A stretch of 64,000 bases of DNA from Lactobacillus gigeriorum DSM 23908 = CRBIP 24.85. Lineage in GTDB: Bacteria > Bacillota > Bacilli > Lactobacillales > Lactobacillaceae. This document shows, piece after piece, positions 37,251 to 45,015 of this stretch (positions within the stretch are counted from its first letter, which is position 1; every line of letters starts with the position of its first letter). The stretch covers positions 42,710-106,709 of the forward strand of contig NZ_CAKC01000086.1 of assembly GCF_000296855.1 (NCBI RefSeq), read 5' to 3'. A program made the position numbers and the translations under genes. The notes beneath the pieces are model-generated. The model was not told the origin of the DNA. It did not search any database and worked only from the letters and a program-made list of their open reading frames with translations.

Positions 37251-37393
37251 ATTAATCCCCTTTCTCGTGGGTTTATCCTATCACACTTTTAAAAAGCCGA
37301 AGCATTTTTTCACAAAAACTAATAAAGATTTTACATATCCCGTAATCGCTAAATTATTGTGCTACAATAAACTATACATAATCGGAGGTTAAT

Positions 37394-38626
37394 ATGGCAA
37401 AAACAAACCAACTATCGGCAGCCTGGTATAAAGCGTTCTATGTTTTATGGTTAGGCTGCTTTATTACGGGAATGGGCTACTCAATGACCATGCCCTTCAT
37501 TTCATTATTTATCGCTGATTTAGGTAATTATAGTAAATTGCAAATCAACCTATATTCAGGCTTAGCATTCGCAATGACTTTCGTTGCCCAAGCAATCGTT
37601 TCACCTTATTGGGGAAATCTGGCTGATCGAAAGGGACGAAAGTTAATGTGTATGCGGGCTTCTGGCGTTATGGCTCTAACCATTACTCTTACTGGATTAG
37701 CGCCTAACGCTTTATATATCGTTATTATGCGTTTCATTCAAGGAGCATTTTCTGGATATATCAACAATGCAACAGCACTGATGGCAAGCGAAACTCCTCA
37801 TCAAAAAAGTGGCTGGGTTATGAGTCAAATGATGACTGCCGGTACTGCTGGAAACCTTGTTGGTCCACTACTTGGTGGGGCACTCTCTAGCTTTTTTGGC
37901 AATCTTCTTGGAGGCGCATGGGGCTATCGTATCCCTTTCTTTATCACGGGAGCCTTGATGTTCATCGTCTTCTTAAGTACGACCTTTTTGGTTTATGAAG
38001 ACTTCAAACCAATCTCTCGTGAAAAGATGAAACCGATGAAAGACATTATGGCAGGCTTGCCCAGCTTGAAATTAATTGTAGCAATGTTTATTACCACAAT
38101 GATCGTTCAAGCTTCAACGCTTTCAATTGATCCAATTGTTTCGCTATATGTAAAATCGCTCATGCCTCATAGCAACAATATTGCTTTTGTAGCTGGAATT
38201 GTGGCTGCGACTCCGGGACTAGGGACCTTGCTTGCGGCCTCAAAGATTGGACACAAGATGGATGAAGTTGGTCCCTTAAAGGTGTTAAAAATCGGCTTGA
38301 TCACAGGCTTCATACTATTCATCCCGATGGCACTAACTAACTCGCCTTGGACCTTAGCTAGCTTACGATTTTTGTTGGGAATGGCAAGTGCAGGGATGAT
38401 GCCTGCTGCTCAAGCAGTTTTAACTTTGAATACTCCTGCAGAAAGTTTTGGACGCATCTTTAGCTATAATCAATCTTTCCAAGCTTCTGGCGCTATGCTG
38501 GGATCAATGCTTGGTTCCACTATTTCTGGTATTTTCGACTACGCAACCATCTTTTGGATTACCGGATTGACGCTTTTAATCAATTTTGTAATTGTAGTAG
38601 CGCTTGGTAAAAATAGTCAAAAATAG
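37394..38626 (+). CDS. MFS multidrug efflux transporter
   Basis: 410 residues with 12 predicted membrane segments. Motif A between helices 2 and 3 reads GNLADRKGRKLM, and motif C-like glycines (TAGTAGNLVGPLLGGAL) mark an antiporter of the DHA1 type, similar to PmrA/MdtG. Substrate unknown; drug or metabolite export by proton antiport is expected. The start follows a CGGAGG site. Monocistronic with a strong terminator. Confidence 0.9.
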   Translation: MAKTNQLSAAWYKAFYVLWLGCFITGMGYSMTMPFISLFIADLGNYSKLQINLYSGLAFAMTFVAQAIVSPYWGNLADRKGRKLMCMRASGVMALTITLTGLAPNALYIVIMRFIQGAFSGYINNATALMASETPHQKSGWVMSQMMTAGTAGNLVGPLLGGALSSFFGNLLGGAWGYRIPFFITGALMFIVFLSTTFLVYEDFKPISREKMKPMKDIMAGLPSLKLIVAMFITTMIVQASTLSIDPIVSLYVKSLMPHSNNIAFVAGIVAATPGLGTLLAASKIGHKMDEVGPLKVLKIGLITGFILFIPMALTNSPWTLASLRFLLGMASAGMMPAAQAVLTLNTPAESFGRIFSYNQSFQASGAMLGSMLGSTISGIFDYATIFWITGLTLLINFVIVVALGKNSQK

Positions 38627-38638
38627 TCTTAGCTATAT

Positions 38639-38690
38639 AAAAACGCTTGTTAATTACGTCTTAAGAACGTTGATTAACAAGCGTTTTTTA
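38639..38690 (+). terminator. Terminator after the MFS pump
   Basis: 16-base arms (38639-38654 with 38673-38688), 18-base loop, then T-rich. The A run on the left may also end the minus-strand toxin-remnant transcript. Confidence 0.85.
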
Positions 38691-38818
38691 TTGCCTTGAA
38701 TTGTCAAATCAAGTGCGAAAAAGATCGAATCAAAACGATTCAATTTAAAAATATCCGACCTTCAAAATGTCAATGACTTAACTTAATGACATCTATTGTT
38801 GGATTGATCATAAATGTT

Positions 38819-38911
38819 TTACTTTTCCGAGCCTTGAAAAAGCTTGGGGTGCGATTGCTTGAATCGCTTATAGTCTTTTTGAAATTGCGGTTCATAGCTT
38901 ATTTCATACAT
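38819..38911 (-). pseudogene. YafQ/RelE-type toxin, truncated after 30 codons
   Basis: ATG at 38911 overlaps the antitoxin stop by 8 bases (ATGTATGA), the usual antitoxin-toxin coupling. The product MYEISYEPQFQKDYKRFKQ is the typical N-terminus of YafQ-family mRNA interferases, but it ends at a TAA after residue 30 (full length is about 90). I looked in the downstream 120 bases in other frames and saw no convincing C-terminus. It is therefore a deletion remnant without the catalytic His residues. Confidence 0.75.
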
Positions 38912-39194
38912 TATCGCCATACAGAGATTGCATAAAATCGTCTACGTTATCAAAACTTGGCGAATCGTCAGGAATCAATCCAGCTTCTTTTGCATCGGCT
39001 AAAAGCATAGCTTTTCTAGTGGTCTCATTAGGGATTTCAGTAAAAATGTCGAATGGAATCTTCTTCTGCATAACCAGTTGCTTAGCAGCCATTACAAAAT
39101 AAGTATTCATAGTAATTCCAATCGAATCAAGATTTTTTTGAAGATCCTTTTTTAGGTTTTCGTCTAAACGAATTGTAGTAATAGATGTCGACAT
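38904..39194 (-). CDS. relB: RelB/DinJ-family antitoxin
   Basis: 96 residues. The N-terminal ribbon-helix-helix (TTIRLDENLKKDLQKNLDSIGITMNTYFVMAAKQLV) is the DinJ/RelB DNA-binding and dimerisation domain. The acidic C-terminus (FDNVDDFMQSLYGDN) is the part that wraps the toxin. Start at ATG 39194 behind AAAGGTGA; a GTG at 39203 is less likely. The partner toxin gene following it is truncated, so the antitoxin appears orphaned. It may still repress its promoter or neutralise toxins elsewhere. Confidence 0.88.
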   Translation of the reverse strand: MSTSITTIRLDENLKKDLQKNLDSIGITMNTYFVMAAKQLVMQKKIPFDIFTEIPNETTRKAMLLADAKEAGLIPDDSPSFDNVDDFMQSLYGDNV

Positions 39195-39214
39195 AAAAAT
39201 CACCTTTCCTTTTA

Positions 39215-39372
39215 AGCGATATCATATAGTGGGATAGAGCTCATGACTGTTTTAGTTGATTTACAACTCTATTCAATCCTTCTAAAAATTGAACTCCAAT
39301 CGAGCCTTTGCCTGCACGTTCTATTACGCGTTTATCGATCTCAATAAGCGTTAGTTTATTAAGGTAATACAT
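39215..39372 (-). pseudogene. Doc/Fic-type toxin remnant
   Basis: ATG at 39372 overlaps the TAA of the preceding antitoxin by one base. The product (about 43 residues, to a TGA at 39241) starts MYYLNKLTLIEIDKRVIERAGKG, the N-terminus of Doc (death-on-curing) toxins. After the stop the other frame reads ELYPTI followed by TGA, which resembles the next Doc segment, so there is a small deletion plus a nonsense codon. The catalytic HxFx(D/N)GNKR motif is absent. Inactive. Confidence 0.7.
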
Positions 39373-39626
39373 TATTTTTCCTCTAGCTCTTTCATAAGAT
39401 CTCCGCGTTCTTGATAAAAATCATCCATAAATTTATCTAATGAGGGATCGACAGCTTCAAGCTTTTTAAATATAATTTTACCGGCATTAGGTTCGATTAT
39501 CTTTTTAAATACAGTATTTTGATCAGCGTTTAATACTTTTTTATCTTTACTAGTGACTCTAAAAACCCAAGAATTGCCAGATTTAAACATTCTAGTTTCG
39601 TCTTTTAGTACTTCATCGGTATTCAT
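39372..39626 (-). CDS. AbrB/SpoVT-like antitoxin
   Basis: 84 residues. The N-terminal part (DETRMFKSGNSWVFRVTSKDKKVLN) is a swapped-hairpin AbrB/MazE-like DNA-binding domain. The C-terminal half is acidic and helical (DPSLDKFMDDFYQERGDLMKELEEK), as in toxin-binding tails. AAGGAAG five bases before ATG. It is followed with one-base overlap by a broken Doc-type toxin gene, so it is probably an orphan antitoxin of a Doc module. Confidence 0.8.
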   Translation of the reverse strand: MNTDEVLKDETRMFKSGNSWVFRVTSKDKKVLNADQNTVFKKIIEPNAGKIIFKKLEAVDPSLDKFMDDFYQERGDLMKELEEK

Positions 39627-39696
39627 ATTGTCTTCCTTTATGTAATTACATAAAAGAACAAATATAATTAAAGTATCTATGATATTTTGTACATAA

Positions 39697-39740
39697 AAAT
39701 AGCTCAGCAGTACAACCTATTTGTGTCCTCTGAGCTATTT
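39697..39740 (-). terminator. Terminator after the immunity-like gene
   Basis: Perfect 11-base stem (39697-39707 with 39730-39740), long 22-base loop, then ATTTTTATG on the minus strand. Confidence 0.7.
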
Positions 39741-39753
39741 GTCATTTCATAGA

Positions 39754-40302
39754 TTAATTACCGGCTTTCTCTTGGTCGCTAAAGAATGTTTGGTAAATAT
39801 CATCGTTTAATTCTTTAGTATTTGCCAGCAGAAAAACATACGTGGCATCTTCAATTGTTTCATCGAAAAAGTAACATTTAAATAAATACCCCTTGTTTGC
39901 GATCTCTTCATCAAAAAAATCTTTATATCTTTGGGGCATTTCTTTATACGACGTAGGCTCTAAAATTGACCAGTCACTAAAAGTCGGCGTCATAAGCTTT
40001 AGCCATTCTTTGAAATCTTCACGATTTTTGACAGTATGTATTTCAGATTCAAAAATATTATTGATTTGTAAAAATAAATAATTTAATTCACCAGGAAATT
40101 TTTGGGTTCGCAATCGCTGAGATTTCAGTAAGAAATTAACAAGCCAGCGCTTATATTTACCAGATAGTTTACGCTTGCCAAATTCAAGTCCTTGAACAAA
40201 GAAAAAATCTGTTTCTTCTAGATTGTTTAATAAATTTTCAAAATAAACAATATCATTACGCCATTTACGTTTTAATCCTCGAATTTTTGTTAAACCTGCC
40301 AT
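39754..40302 (-). CDS. Hypothetical protein, possible immunity protein
   Basis: 182 residues, soluble, rich in aromatic and charged residues; begins MAGLTKIRGLKRKWRNDIVYFENLL and has no signal peptide. I do not recognise a family. It starts 5 bases after a 41-codon frame that resembles the C-terminal tip of a polymorphic secreted toxin. Genes in that position normally encode the cognate immunity protein, which is the basis for the suggestion. If so, it is an orphan kept after loss of the toxin. Confidence 0.6.
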   Translation of the reverse strand: MAGLTKIRGLKRKWRNDIVYFENLLNNLEETDFFFVQGLEFGKRKLSGKYKRWLVNFLLKSQRLRTQKFPGELNYLFLQINNIFESEIHTVKNREDFKEWLKLMTPTFSDWSILEPTSYKEMPQRYKDFFDEEIANKGYLFKCYFFDETIEDATYVFLLANTKELNDDIYQTFFSDQEKAGN

Positions 40303-40307
40303 AAATA

Positions 40308-40433
40308 TTACTTTCTTAAAATCTTACCTTCTTTGGTTAAGCTTGCTAATCTTTTATTAGTTTTTGAATCCTTTAATTTCCAATAGCTTCCGCCATGCCC
40401 ATTAGTGTGAGAGCTATCTCTTTCTATTTGCAT
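40308..40433 (-). pseudogene. C-terminal tip of a polymorphic toxin (41 codons)
   Basis: The minus strand from ATG 40433 to TAA at 40308 encodes 41 residues including DSSHTNGHGGSYWKLKD and RLASLTKEGKILRK. The SYWKL ... GKR(I/L)A(T/S)L ... GKILRK pattern is the common C-terminal end of LXG/YeeF-like and related secreted toxins. All upstream toxin sequence is missing: the terminator of the next operon begins 15 bases away. Short frame, weak start; family assignment from memory. Confidence 0.6.
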
Positions 40434-40447
40434 GTTATTAACCTGCT

Positions 40448-40486
40448 AAAAAGCTTTGTTGATTATATTTCACAACAAAGCTTTTT
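40448..40486 (-). terminator. Terminator after the ABC-2 operon
   Basis: Perfect 14-base stem (40448-40461 with 40473-40486), 11-base loop, T5 on the minus strand. The stop of the last permease gene lies at its edge. Confidence 0.85.
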
Positions 40487-41255
40487 AATTAGCTGAACTG
40501 TAGCGCTTAGTTCCCTTTTTCCAAACCCACTTGGAAAATAGATACAGTCCTGCTAGAAACAGCACGTAATATCCCAGCATCCAATAGTTCTTCTGTCTGA
40601 TAACCACCTCTTCCGGCAGGTTGCTTGCCATCAAAACCGGAACTACAAAAAGAAACAGCTGTTGGATGACCTTAGGGAAAATCTGTCGCGGTCGACTGGC
40701 CCAGCCGACTACGTCTTCAACGATTCCAGCTAAGACGCTTAAGCCGTCAAACCAGAAGTTCAATGAAATCACGATTTGATTGAGCAGAAAGATCAAGGCT
40801 GCCGTCAAAAATACCATCACGACGATTAAGAAACAATTCCAGCCGGCTATTTGCCCCTCCATCAAATAGTGCGCCATCAAGCCTCCTGACAGAAGCAAAT
40901 TGAAGACGCTAGGCAGATCCAGCTCGCCCATTACTGCATACCAGTAGGAAGAAACCGGCCGCACAAAGATGTAGTCCAGCTCGCCTTCCAGAATGTCCTC
41001 TGCCAGATTTTCATGCCCGATGATGAAAAAGAGATTGTAGAGATTAGTAGCGCTGTTCATGAAGGTTATCAGAATGTAGTAGTCGTTGCTGGTCCAGCCA
41101 TTGACCGAGCCATAGGAAAAATAGATTTTACCTACCAACAGCTCGATAACTAGAAAGACGGTGGCCAAAACGATCGTAATTATGCTCGTTGATCGATAAA
41201 TCAAGAAAGAGAATACGCTCTGCTTCCAGATGCTTTTAAGTACTTCTTTGCTCAT
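40485..41255 (-). CDS. ABC-2 family transporter permease, second subunit
   Basis: 256 residues with six membrane segments and the ABC2_membrane/DUF990-type pattern, including EGELDYIFVRPVSSYWYAVMGELDLPS in the cytoplasmic loop. Overlaps the first permease gene by four bases (ATGA). With the ATPase and first permease it forms one exporter; substrate unknown (lipid, peptide or drug). The stretch 40490-42950 is visibly richer in G+C than its flanks and uses more GC-ending codons, suggesting acquisition from a higher-GC lactobacillus. Confidence 0.88.
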   Translation of the reverse strand: MSKEVLKSIWKQSVFSFLIYRSTSIITIVLATVFLVIELLVGKIYFSYGSVNGWTSNDYYILITFMNSATNLYNLFFIIGHENLAEDILEGELDYIFVRPVSSYWYAVMGELDLPSVFNLLLSGGLMAHYLMEGQIAGWNCFLIVVMVFLTAALIFLLNQIVISLNFWFDGLSVLAGIVEDVVGWASRPRQIFPKVIQQLFLFVVPVLMASNLPEEVVIRQKNYWMLGYYVLFLAGLYLFSKWVWKKGTKRYSSAN

Positions 41256-42007
41256 ACGCCCACCCCTTCATACTTCTTCTGACCTTTGGCATAGATAAGG
41301 CGATAGCCAAGGTAAAATACGATCGTCCACACGACCGCTGACAAATAGTAGCTCTGTAGCTGATCTACTTTGGCAATAGCAATATTGGCAGGGATATCGG
41401 TCACCAAGGAAAAAGGATTGTACTTAAGCCAAGCATAGATCTGGCTTCCCAGCATTTTCAATGGGAAATACAGCCCGCCCAGCAAGAGATAGATCGCATA
41501 TAGGCCAGATCGCAGCGGCCATAAATTAATCAGCCAAAAGGCCAAGCTGCCAGTAATCATCATCAAATTGAAAAACATGATTGAGGCAACTAAGACGTAT
41601 AAAAATAACGAAAGGATTATACCGGCTGACAAATGCATTGCCAATACGGCGACAAGATAAACTGCCAATAAGGGCAGCTGCCCTCCTAAAAATTGCAGGT
41701 ACAGGTGGCCATACAAAGATACCGGTCTAGTCAGATAAAACGACAGCTTGCCCGATTTAATCAAATTTGCCAAGCTAAAAGCCGGCGAGATCGAAAACAG
41801 CAAGCTCAAGAGGTTGGTAATAATCAGATATTGACTGATGCTTGAGAGATCGCTTTTTTGACCGTCGCCAATCCATTGCCACATCCAAAGCGTAACCAGC
41901 AGACTCAGAGCTTGAGTGGCAAGCTTGATTAGATAGTTGGCGCGGAACACCAAGCCGGATTTTATTCCCAGATGCATGATCGAAAGATATTTTTTAAGAG
42001 TTTTCAT
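41252..42007 (-). CDS. ABC-2 family transporter permease, first subunit
   Basis: 251 residues, six membrane segments; LIKSGKLSFYLTRPVSLYGHLYLQFLGGQLP is the conserved coupling region shared with its partner (RPVS in both). Overlaps the ATPase gene by 14 bases. Paired DUF990-like permeases with one ATPase form a common exporter group in Firmicutes and actinobacteria. Function inferred from architecture only. Confidence 0.87.
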   Translation of the reverse strand: MKTLKKYLSIMHLGIKSGLVFRANYLIKLATQALSLLVTLWMWQWIGDGQKSDLSSISQYLIITNLLSLLFSISPAFSLANLIKSGKLSFYLTRPVSLYGHLYLQFLGGQLPLLAVYLVAVLAMHLSAGIILSLFLYVLVASIMFFNLMMITGSLAFWLINLWPLRSGLYAIYLLLGGLYFPLKMLGSQIYAWLKYNPFSLVTDIPANIAIAKVDQLQSYYLSAVVWTIVFYLGYRLIYAKGQKKYEGVGV

Positions 42008-42917
42008 TTTTATAAATCTCCAAAATCAATTCTTCTAATGATATTCCTTCCCGGGAAACTTCTATTAGTTCGTCGGCTTTGACCTTGTTCAAAACTGCGG
42101 TCAATTTTGCTTCTGGAATCCTTGCTTGAACCGTTTTTTCAGCGCTTAGATACTTCACGTTGAAAAACTTTTGCTTCGATACGTCGATCGGCAATTTATC
42201 AAGCGAATCGTTAAAGATCAGGCTGCCTTTGGAGACAATCATCAATCTCTGGGCCAACGCTTCGATATCTCTTACATTATGCGAGGTAATGATGATCGTA
42301 GTTTGATGAAGCCAATTTTCCTGACGCAGGAATTTATAGATGTTCTCCTGCGCCACTAAGTCCAAGCCGATGGTCGGCTCGTCAAGGAAAAGATACTTAG
42401 GACTATGGATGAGCGCACACATTAAATCGCATTTCACTCTTTGACCCAGCGAAAGCTTTCTTACCGGTCGATAAATGATTTCCTTGGCATCCAGCATCGT
42501 TGCTAGATCCGTTAAGCGACGCTGGAATCGATCCTTGGGCAGCTCGTAAATGCTGGCCAGCATGTTTAGCGTATCGATGGCCGGCAAGTCCCACGACAAT
42601 TGCGACTTTTGCCCGAACAAGACCCCGATGTCTTTTAAGAACGCTTTTTCTTTCTTATCCGGCTGAAAGCCTCCTACCCGCACTTGACCGCTGCTAGGCG
42701 AAATTATTCCGGTCAGTAGCTTGATCAAAGTGGTTTTCCCAGCACCGTTTGGTCCAATTAAGCCAACGATTTCTCCTGAATCGATCGTCAGATTGAACTG
42801 CTTTAACGCAGGAATCTCAATTTTTTTGCGGTGAAACAAATCATTGATGCTTCCTTTCAATCCTGGCCTTTTTTCAAAAGAAACGTAGTTGAAATTAACC
42901 CCTTTTAGTTCAATCAT
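41994..42917 (-). CDS. ABC-2 exporter ATP-binding protein
   Basis: 307 residues. Walker A GPNGAGKTT, Q-loop GVLFGQKSQLSWDLP, signature LSLGQRVK, Walker B YLFLDEPTIGLD and switch His in IITSHNVRD are intact. An N-terminal insert RPGLKGSINDLFHRKKIEI before the P-loop is typical of the subgroup associated with paired DUF990 permeases. ATG at 42917 follows a near-perfect AAGGAGG; the longer frame to 43043 runs through the promoter and is rejected. First gene of a three-gene operon. Confidence 0.92.
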   Translation of the reverse strand: MIELKGVNFNYVSFEKRPGLKGSINDLFHRKKIEIPALKQFNLTIDSGEIVGLIGPNGAGKTTLIKLLTGIISPSSGQVRVGGFQPDKKEKAFLKDIGVLFGQKSQLSWDLPAIDTLNMLASIYELPKDRFQRRLTDLATMLDAKEIIYRPVRKLSLGQRVKCDLMCALIHSPKYLFLDEPTIGLDLVAQENIYKFLRQENWLHQTTIIITSHNVRDIEALAQRLMIVSKGSLIFNDSLDKLPIDVSKQKFFNVKYLSAEKTVQARIPEAKLTAVLNKVKADELIEVSREGISLEELILEIYKNENS

Positions 42918-42951
42918 TCTCCTGCCTCCTTTTTGAAAAATGATTGAGTTA

Positions 42952-42979
42952 ATTTTATATCTTTTTAATTTTTTGTCAA
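42952..42979 (-). promoter_or_regulatory. Promoter of the ABC-2 operon
   Basis: Minus-strand -35 TTGACA (42979-42974) and -10 TAAAAT (42957-42952) with 16-base spacing, 34 bases before the ATPase start. Confidence 0.75.
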
Positions 42980-43225
42980 AGGGGTTCATGTAAAATAAAT
43001 GACTTTTTCGATATTTCTTTAATAGATAGTCTTTTATTAGCAATGATTTATCAATAAATAGGTATAACGGTTCATTTTGTTATCGGGATAATTATTAAAA
43101 TTGTTATTCAATATTTCCTGCTAGCTTTATAAAATTAATTAATCTAATTAATATTAAGTAAATATAGCAATTATCATGTTATGAAAGAAATCAAAATTCT
43201 CATGCTTACTGAAAATTTTGTATCT
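42980..43225. other. AT-rich gene-free stretch
   Basis: No supported gene. An imperfect hairpin near 43194-43222 could terminate the broken membrane gene read from the right, but its T run is weak. The base composition returns abruptly to AT-rich compared with the ABC-2 operon next to it. Confidence 0.5.
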
Positions 43226-43788
43226 TTATTCAATAACTCGGTTAGTACTACTATTTTCAACTACTATTCGTGCAATAATGTAAATTAGTGTATAGATTAT
43301 AGCTAGAATGATTACTGATATCGCCAAGTAAACGACGTTTTCAAAGTACAAATATCCCACACCAAGAAATCCAGTAATTGCAATAACTAGTGCAGAATAC
43401 CAATGCAAATTCTTTTTTAAAATAATCTGGAACAGCAAAACATAGCTCTTATACAAGAAAAAAGTCGCTGAAAAAATGCCTGTTAACAAGATGAGCAGAA
43501 AAATATCTGTAATAGCTAGATAGACTTCACTGACAAAGATCACACTACCCAATCCATAAAAGCATATTTCCATATGGGAGGGAACAGTCTGCCTGTGATT
43601 AAAAATTTGAATGCTTTCAATCCAATATAAGCAAAGGAACAGAAACATAATAAGGCTAAAAATACTTTCAGATTGACAAATAAAAACAACAAAATAAGTA
43701 AGACTAAAGGTAGTCTTAGAAAGTTGATCCAATAGTTGAGTTTTCGATTACGAATCCATTTTTCAGTTGTATCATTCAAATTAATCAC
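43226..43788 (-). pseudogene. Small multi-pass membrane protein, frameshifted
   Basis: Two overlapping frames make one protein. The first (from 43788 or a TTG at 43779) reads TEKWIRNRKLNYWINFLRLP and runs through two membrane helices to KYAF. The second continues as YGLGSVIFVSEVYLAITD through four more helices to 43226. One extra base in the A4 run at 43558-43561 joins them into about 187 residues. No family recognised. Possibly coexpressed with the next small membrane gene upstream, though a terminator hairpin lies between. Confidence 0.65.
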
Positions 43789-43844
43789 TTCCTTAATTTG
43801 TTAACATTATCAATTAAATATATTTATTTTTATCACCTTGTCAA

Positions 43845-43869
43845 TAAAAAATCCCCATTAGCGGGGATT
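43845..43869 (-). terminator. Terminator between two small membrane genes
   Basis: Seven-base GC-rich arms (43850-43856 and 43863-43869), six-base loop, T6 following on the minus strand. Confidence 0.7.
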
Positions 43870-43880
43870 CGTATAAGCAA

Positions 43881-44179
43881 TTAATTTTTTGTACGGTCAA
43901 AATGCTTTCTTAACTTAGAGTCTATGAAACTACCTAAGCCAATAGCAACATAGTATAACGTTACCAAATATAGTTTTAGCAAGAAGAAAAACCAATAGTT
44001 ATTCCACTCCCAAGATGTTGGATAGAATAGAAGTAATAATGGTAAAAAATACATGATTGCTAAAGCTATTTTCCCAGCTAAGGTATTAGCCTTAAAATTT
44101 AAATGCTTGTAGTTTACCAACTTAAAAATTATGTAAAGTAGGATAATTACTCCTACAACAAAAAAAATAGTTTTAACAT
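43881..44179 (-). pseudogene. Small membrane protein, out of frame at an A8/T8 tract
   Basis: The downstream 79 codons (from a TTG at 44120) encode a two- to three-helix membrane protein ending KLRKHFDRTKN. The same frame is open further upstream (GVIILLYIIFKLVNYK), without a start. An ATG at 44179 with AGTGAG before it begins MLKLFF and leaves the frame at a run of eight T (plus strand A8, 44160-44167). Nine T would give a continuous protein of about 99 residues starting with a third hydrophobic helix. It could be a broken gene, a sequencing error, or a phase-variable gene. Confidence 0.55.
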
Positions 44180-44241
44180 CTCACTCACACTTTCTGATGA
44201 GCAAACCAACATTGGTAAAACAGATGGTATCCAAATTTCAG

Positions 44242-44967
44242 CTAATTAACCTTGATATCACCATCGGAAGTTGATGCGCGTAAAACATTGCGACTATTAA
44301 TCTTTCGTTTAACTAGCCCTGAATCAGTATTAGTCATGTAAGTCCCCTTAAACCTGATATCACCATTATTAGTTGCTAAGTAATATCCTGTAGCATTAGT
44401 GCCATTGACGCTAATATCACCATCTGACGTCGAAATATCAAATCCTGACTTGGATTTCAAATTTAACAATTTAACATCCCCGTCAGCACTATCAATCTTG
44501 CCTTTATTGACATCCAAGTGTCTAATCGTTACATCACCATCAGCAGTATTAATCATCACTTGTTCTGTGCTAAGTTCATCAATATCCACATCCCCATCTG
44601 CGCTTCTAATGGTTAAAGCTGACAATCGTTTATTGGGAACGTAAATAATAACCGTCGGTTCTTCTTCAACATGAATTCCCACCTTATTTGAGCTATAAAC
44701 CTTTAACTCCGATCCCCTTACTTTAGCAACGATTCTTCCCTTCTTAGCACCATGGTAGACCACTTCTGGTTTACTTGCACTACGAATCTCTACATCAGCA
44801 TCATCGAGATTAACATCGATTTTGTCAAAAGTTTTAGTTGTCAATGTCTTATTAACTACCGGCTCACTCGCTGGCGTCTTCACAACTACGCTACCACAAG
44901 CTGTTAATGCAATACTCGCTCCTGCAATCATTGTTATCGACGTTATTAGTTTCCAAATGCTTTTCAT
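44242..44967 (-). CDS. DUF4097-family lipoprotein with SADGDV repeats
   Basis: About 241 residues. The signal peptide ends in the lipobox LTAC, with the lipidated Cys at 24. The rest is a repetitive beta structure (right-handed beta-helix expected for DUF4097/DUF2807). Sequences of the form S/T-A/S-D-G-D-V/I occur five times (RSADGDVDI, NTADGDVTI, DSADGDVKL, STSDGDISV, STSDGDIKV) plus a weaker NNGDIRF. ATG 44967 follows GGAG; an in-frame ATG at 44979 lies upstream. Surface-exposed; members of the family often accompany envelope-stress regulation, none of which is visible here. Confidence 0.88.
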   Translation of the reverse strand: MKSIWKLITSITMIAGASIALTACGSVVVKTPASEPVVNKTLTTKTFDKIDVNLDDADVEIRSASKPEVVYHGAKKGRIVAKVRGSELKVYSSNKVGIHVEEEPTVIIYVPNKRLSALTIRSADGDVDIDELSTEQVMINTADGDVTIRHLDVNKGKIDSADGDVKLLNLKSKSGFDISTSDGDISVNGTNATGYYLATNNGDIRFKGTYMTNTDSGLVKRKINSRNVLRASTSDGDIKVN

Positions 44968-45015
44968 AAAAATCTCCATCCTAAAATCTCACTTACTATA
45001 ACCATTATACAATGT

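Noticed and set aside
42918..43043. N-terminal extension of the ABC-2 ATPase to 43043
   Set aside because: It translates the promoter; ATG at 42917 has an almost perfect Shine-Dalgarno sequence.
44250..44620. Repeated CATCACC/TCACCATC words as a tandem DNA repeat or CRISPR-like array
   Set aside because: They are the codons of the DGD repeats in the DUF4097 lipoprotein; spacing is irregular.
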